DNA of 7,116 bases from JBLHKE01 sp047619485 (lineage in GTDB: Bacteria; Verrucomicrobiota; Verrucomicrobiia; Verrucomicrobiales; DEV007): the NCBI GenBank assembly GCA_047619485.1, contig JBLHKE010000404.1, positions 1 through 7,116 of the forward strand, written 5' to 3'. A program made the translations under genes and the position numbers. Below, piece after piece: positions 6,919 to 7,116 of the stretch; the stretch's first letter is position 1, and every line of letters begins with the position of its first letter. The notes beneath the pieces are model-generated. The model was given only the letters and a program-made list of their open reading frames with translations, did not search any database and was not told the origin of the DNA.

Positions 6919-7064
6919 GAAATAAGTCATACAAAGATGCGCAGGAATTTTAGCCAGTACCAAGGCAGATTTCAGCGATTATAGCGGGTTATTTGAGTTG
7001 GAAGCTAACGCCGGTGATGGCCAAAATAACCAGCAGATTGTAGGAGTTATTTACTGACAAGCCC
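6908..7064 (+). mobile_element. MITE-like element, copy 2 (157 bp)
   Basis: This is the second copy of the element at 4447-4603, in direct orientation, with 5 base differences. The terminal inverted repeats (6908-6928 and 7044-7064) are identical to those of copy 1. CTAA lies at 6904-6907 and again at 7064-7067, the same target as copy 1. It sits 106 bp upstream of the yyaL-type start codon and fills most of the 283-bp gene-poor stretch from 6802 to 7084. The two copies start 2461 bp apart. No coding capacity is seen. Confidence 0.85.
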
Positions 7065-7084
7065 TAAGGGCACCTCCGAAAACC

Positions 7085-7116
7085 TCATGCGGGCTGGAGC
7101 TTGATAAAATCCCCGC
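7085..7116 (-). CDS. Possible C-terminus of another leftward gene (partial, at window edge)
   Basis: Reading the minus strand from the right edge, one frame gives GDFIKLQPA followed by a TGA stop at 7085-7087, 20 bp before the CTAA flank of MITE copy 2. The peptide looks like an ordinary protein tail, and the position would fit a gene upstream of the yyaL-type gene on the same strand. The other two frames run into the MITE before stopping. With only ten codons visible this is tentative and no product can be named. Confidence 0.25.
   Translation of the reverse strand, partial: GDFIKLQPA

Noticed and set aside
4443..7067. Composite transposon carrying the yyaL-type gene as cargo
   Set aside because: The elements have no transposase, each has its own (C)TAA flanks on both sides, and copy 1 seems to interrupt an originally 5-bp gap beside the gene's stop, which indicates two separate insertions around a resident gene.
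1..7116. CRISPR arrays, tRNA or rRNA genes, defence or toxin-antitoxin systems
   Set aside because: I saw no short regularly spaced repeats, no tRNA-like cloverleaf sequence, and no genes of these types; the only repeat family is the pair of 157-bp elements.

Overview
The window reads as bacterial chromosome, moderately G+C-rich, with tightly packed genes and no clear Shine-Dalgarno motif in front of any start codon. The gene set is an exported serine protease-like lipoprotein, a Sec-exported right-handed beta-helix protein, an exported YyaL/SPATA20-type thioredoxin-fold protein, a long-form RlaP-type nucleotidyltransferase and a CaCA cation exchanger. This mix would suit a Gram-negative of the Planctomycetota-Verrucomicrobiota-Chlamydiota group, Verrucomicrobiota in particular. 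That assignment is inference from gene style only; no rRNA or other marker is present.

Layout, left to right. (1) A leftward Na+/Ca2+-exchanger-type transporter, cut by the left edge (1-1081). (2) A leftward lipoprotein with a chymotrypsin-like His/Asp/Ser triad (1151-2041), 69 bp upstream of the exchanger and possibly co-transcribed with it. (3) A 55-bp divergent spacer, then a rightward RlaP-family nucleotidyltransferase (2097-3155). (4) A rightward secreted beta-helix protein (3205-4446). (5) A 157-bp MITE-like repeat (4447-4603). (6) A leftward exported DUF255/YyaL protein (4612-6801), convergent with the beta-helix gene. (7) A leader with a perfect hairpin, then a second MITE copy in the same orientation (6908-7064), about 97% identical to the first. 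(8) A last 49 bp that may hold the C-terminus of another leftward gene.

No multi-gene pathway is evident: the genes look like ordinary housekeeping and envelope functions. The most notable feature is the pair of repeats. They are same-length direct copies with imperfect 21-bp terminal inverted repeats, each flanked by (C)TAA. Copy 1 sits in what was probably a 5-bp gap between two convergent stop codons, and the target-site copy recreates the stop codon. Copy 2 lies just upstream of yyaL, and its terminal repeat supplies a good -35-like hexamer 17 bp from a -10-like hexamer in the flank, so the element may help transcribe yyaL. The two direct copies also bracket yyaL as a potentially deletable 2.46-kb unit.
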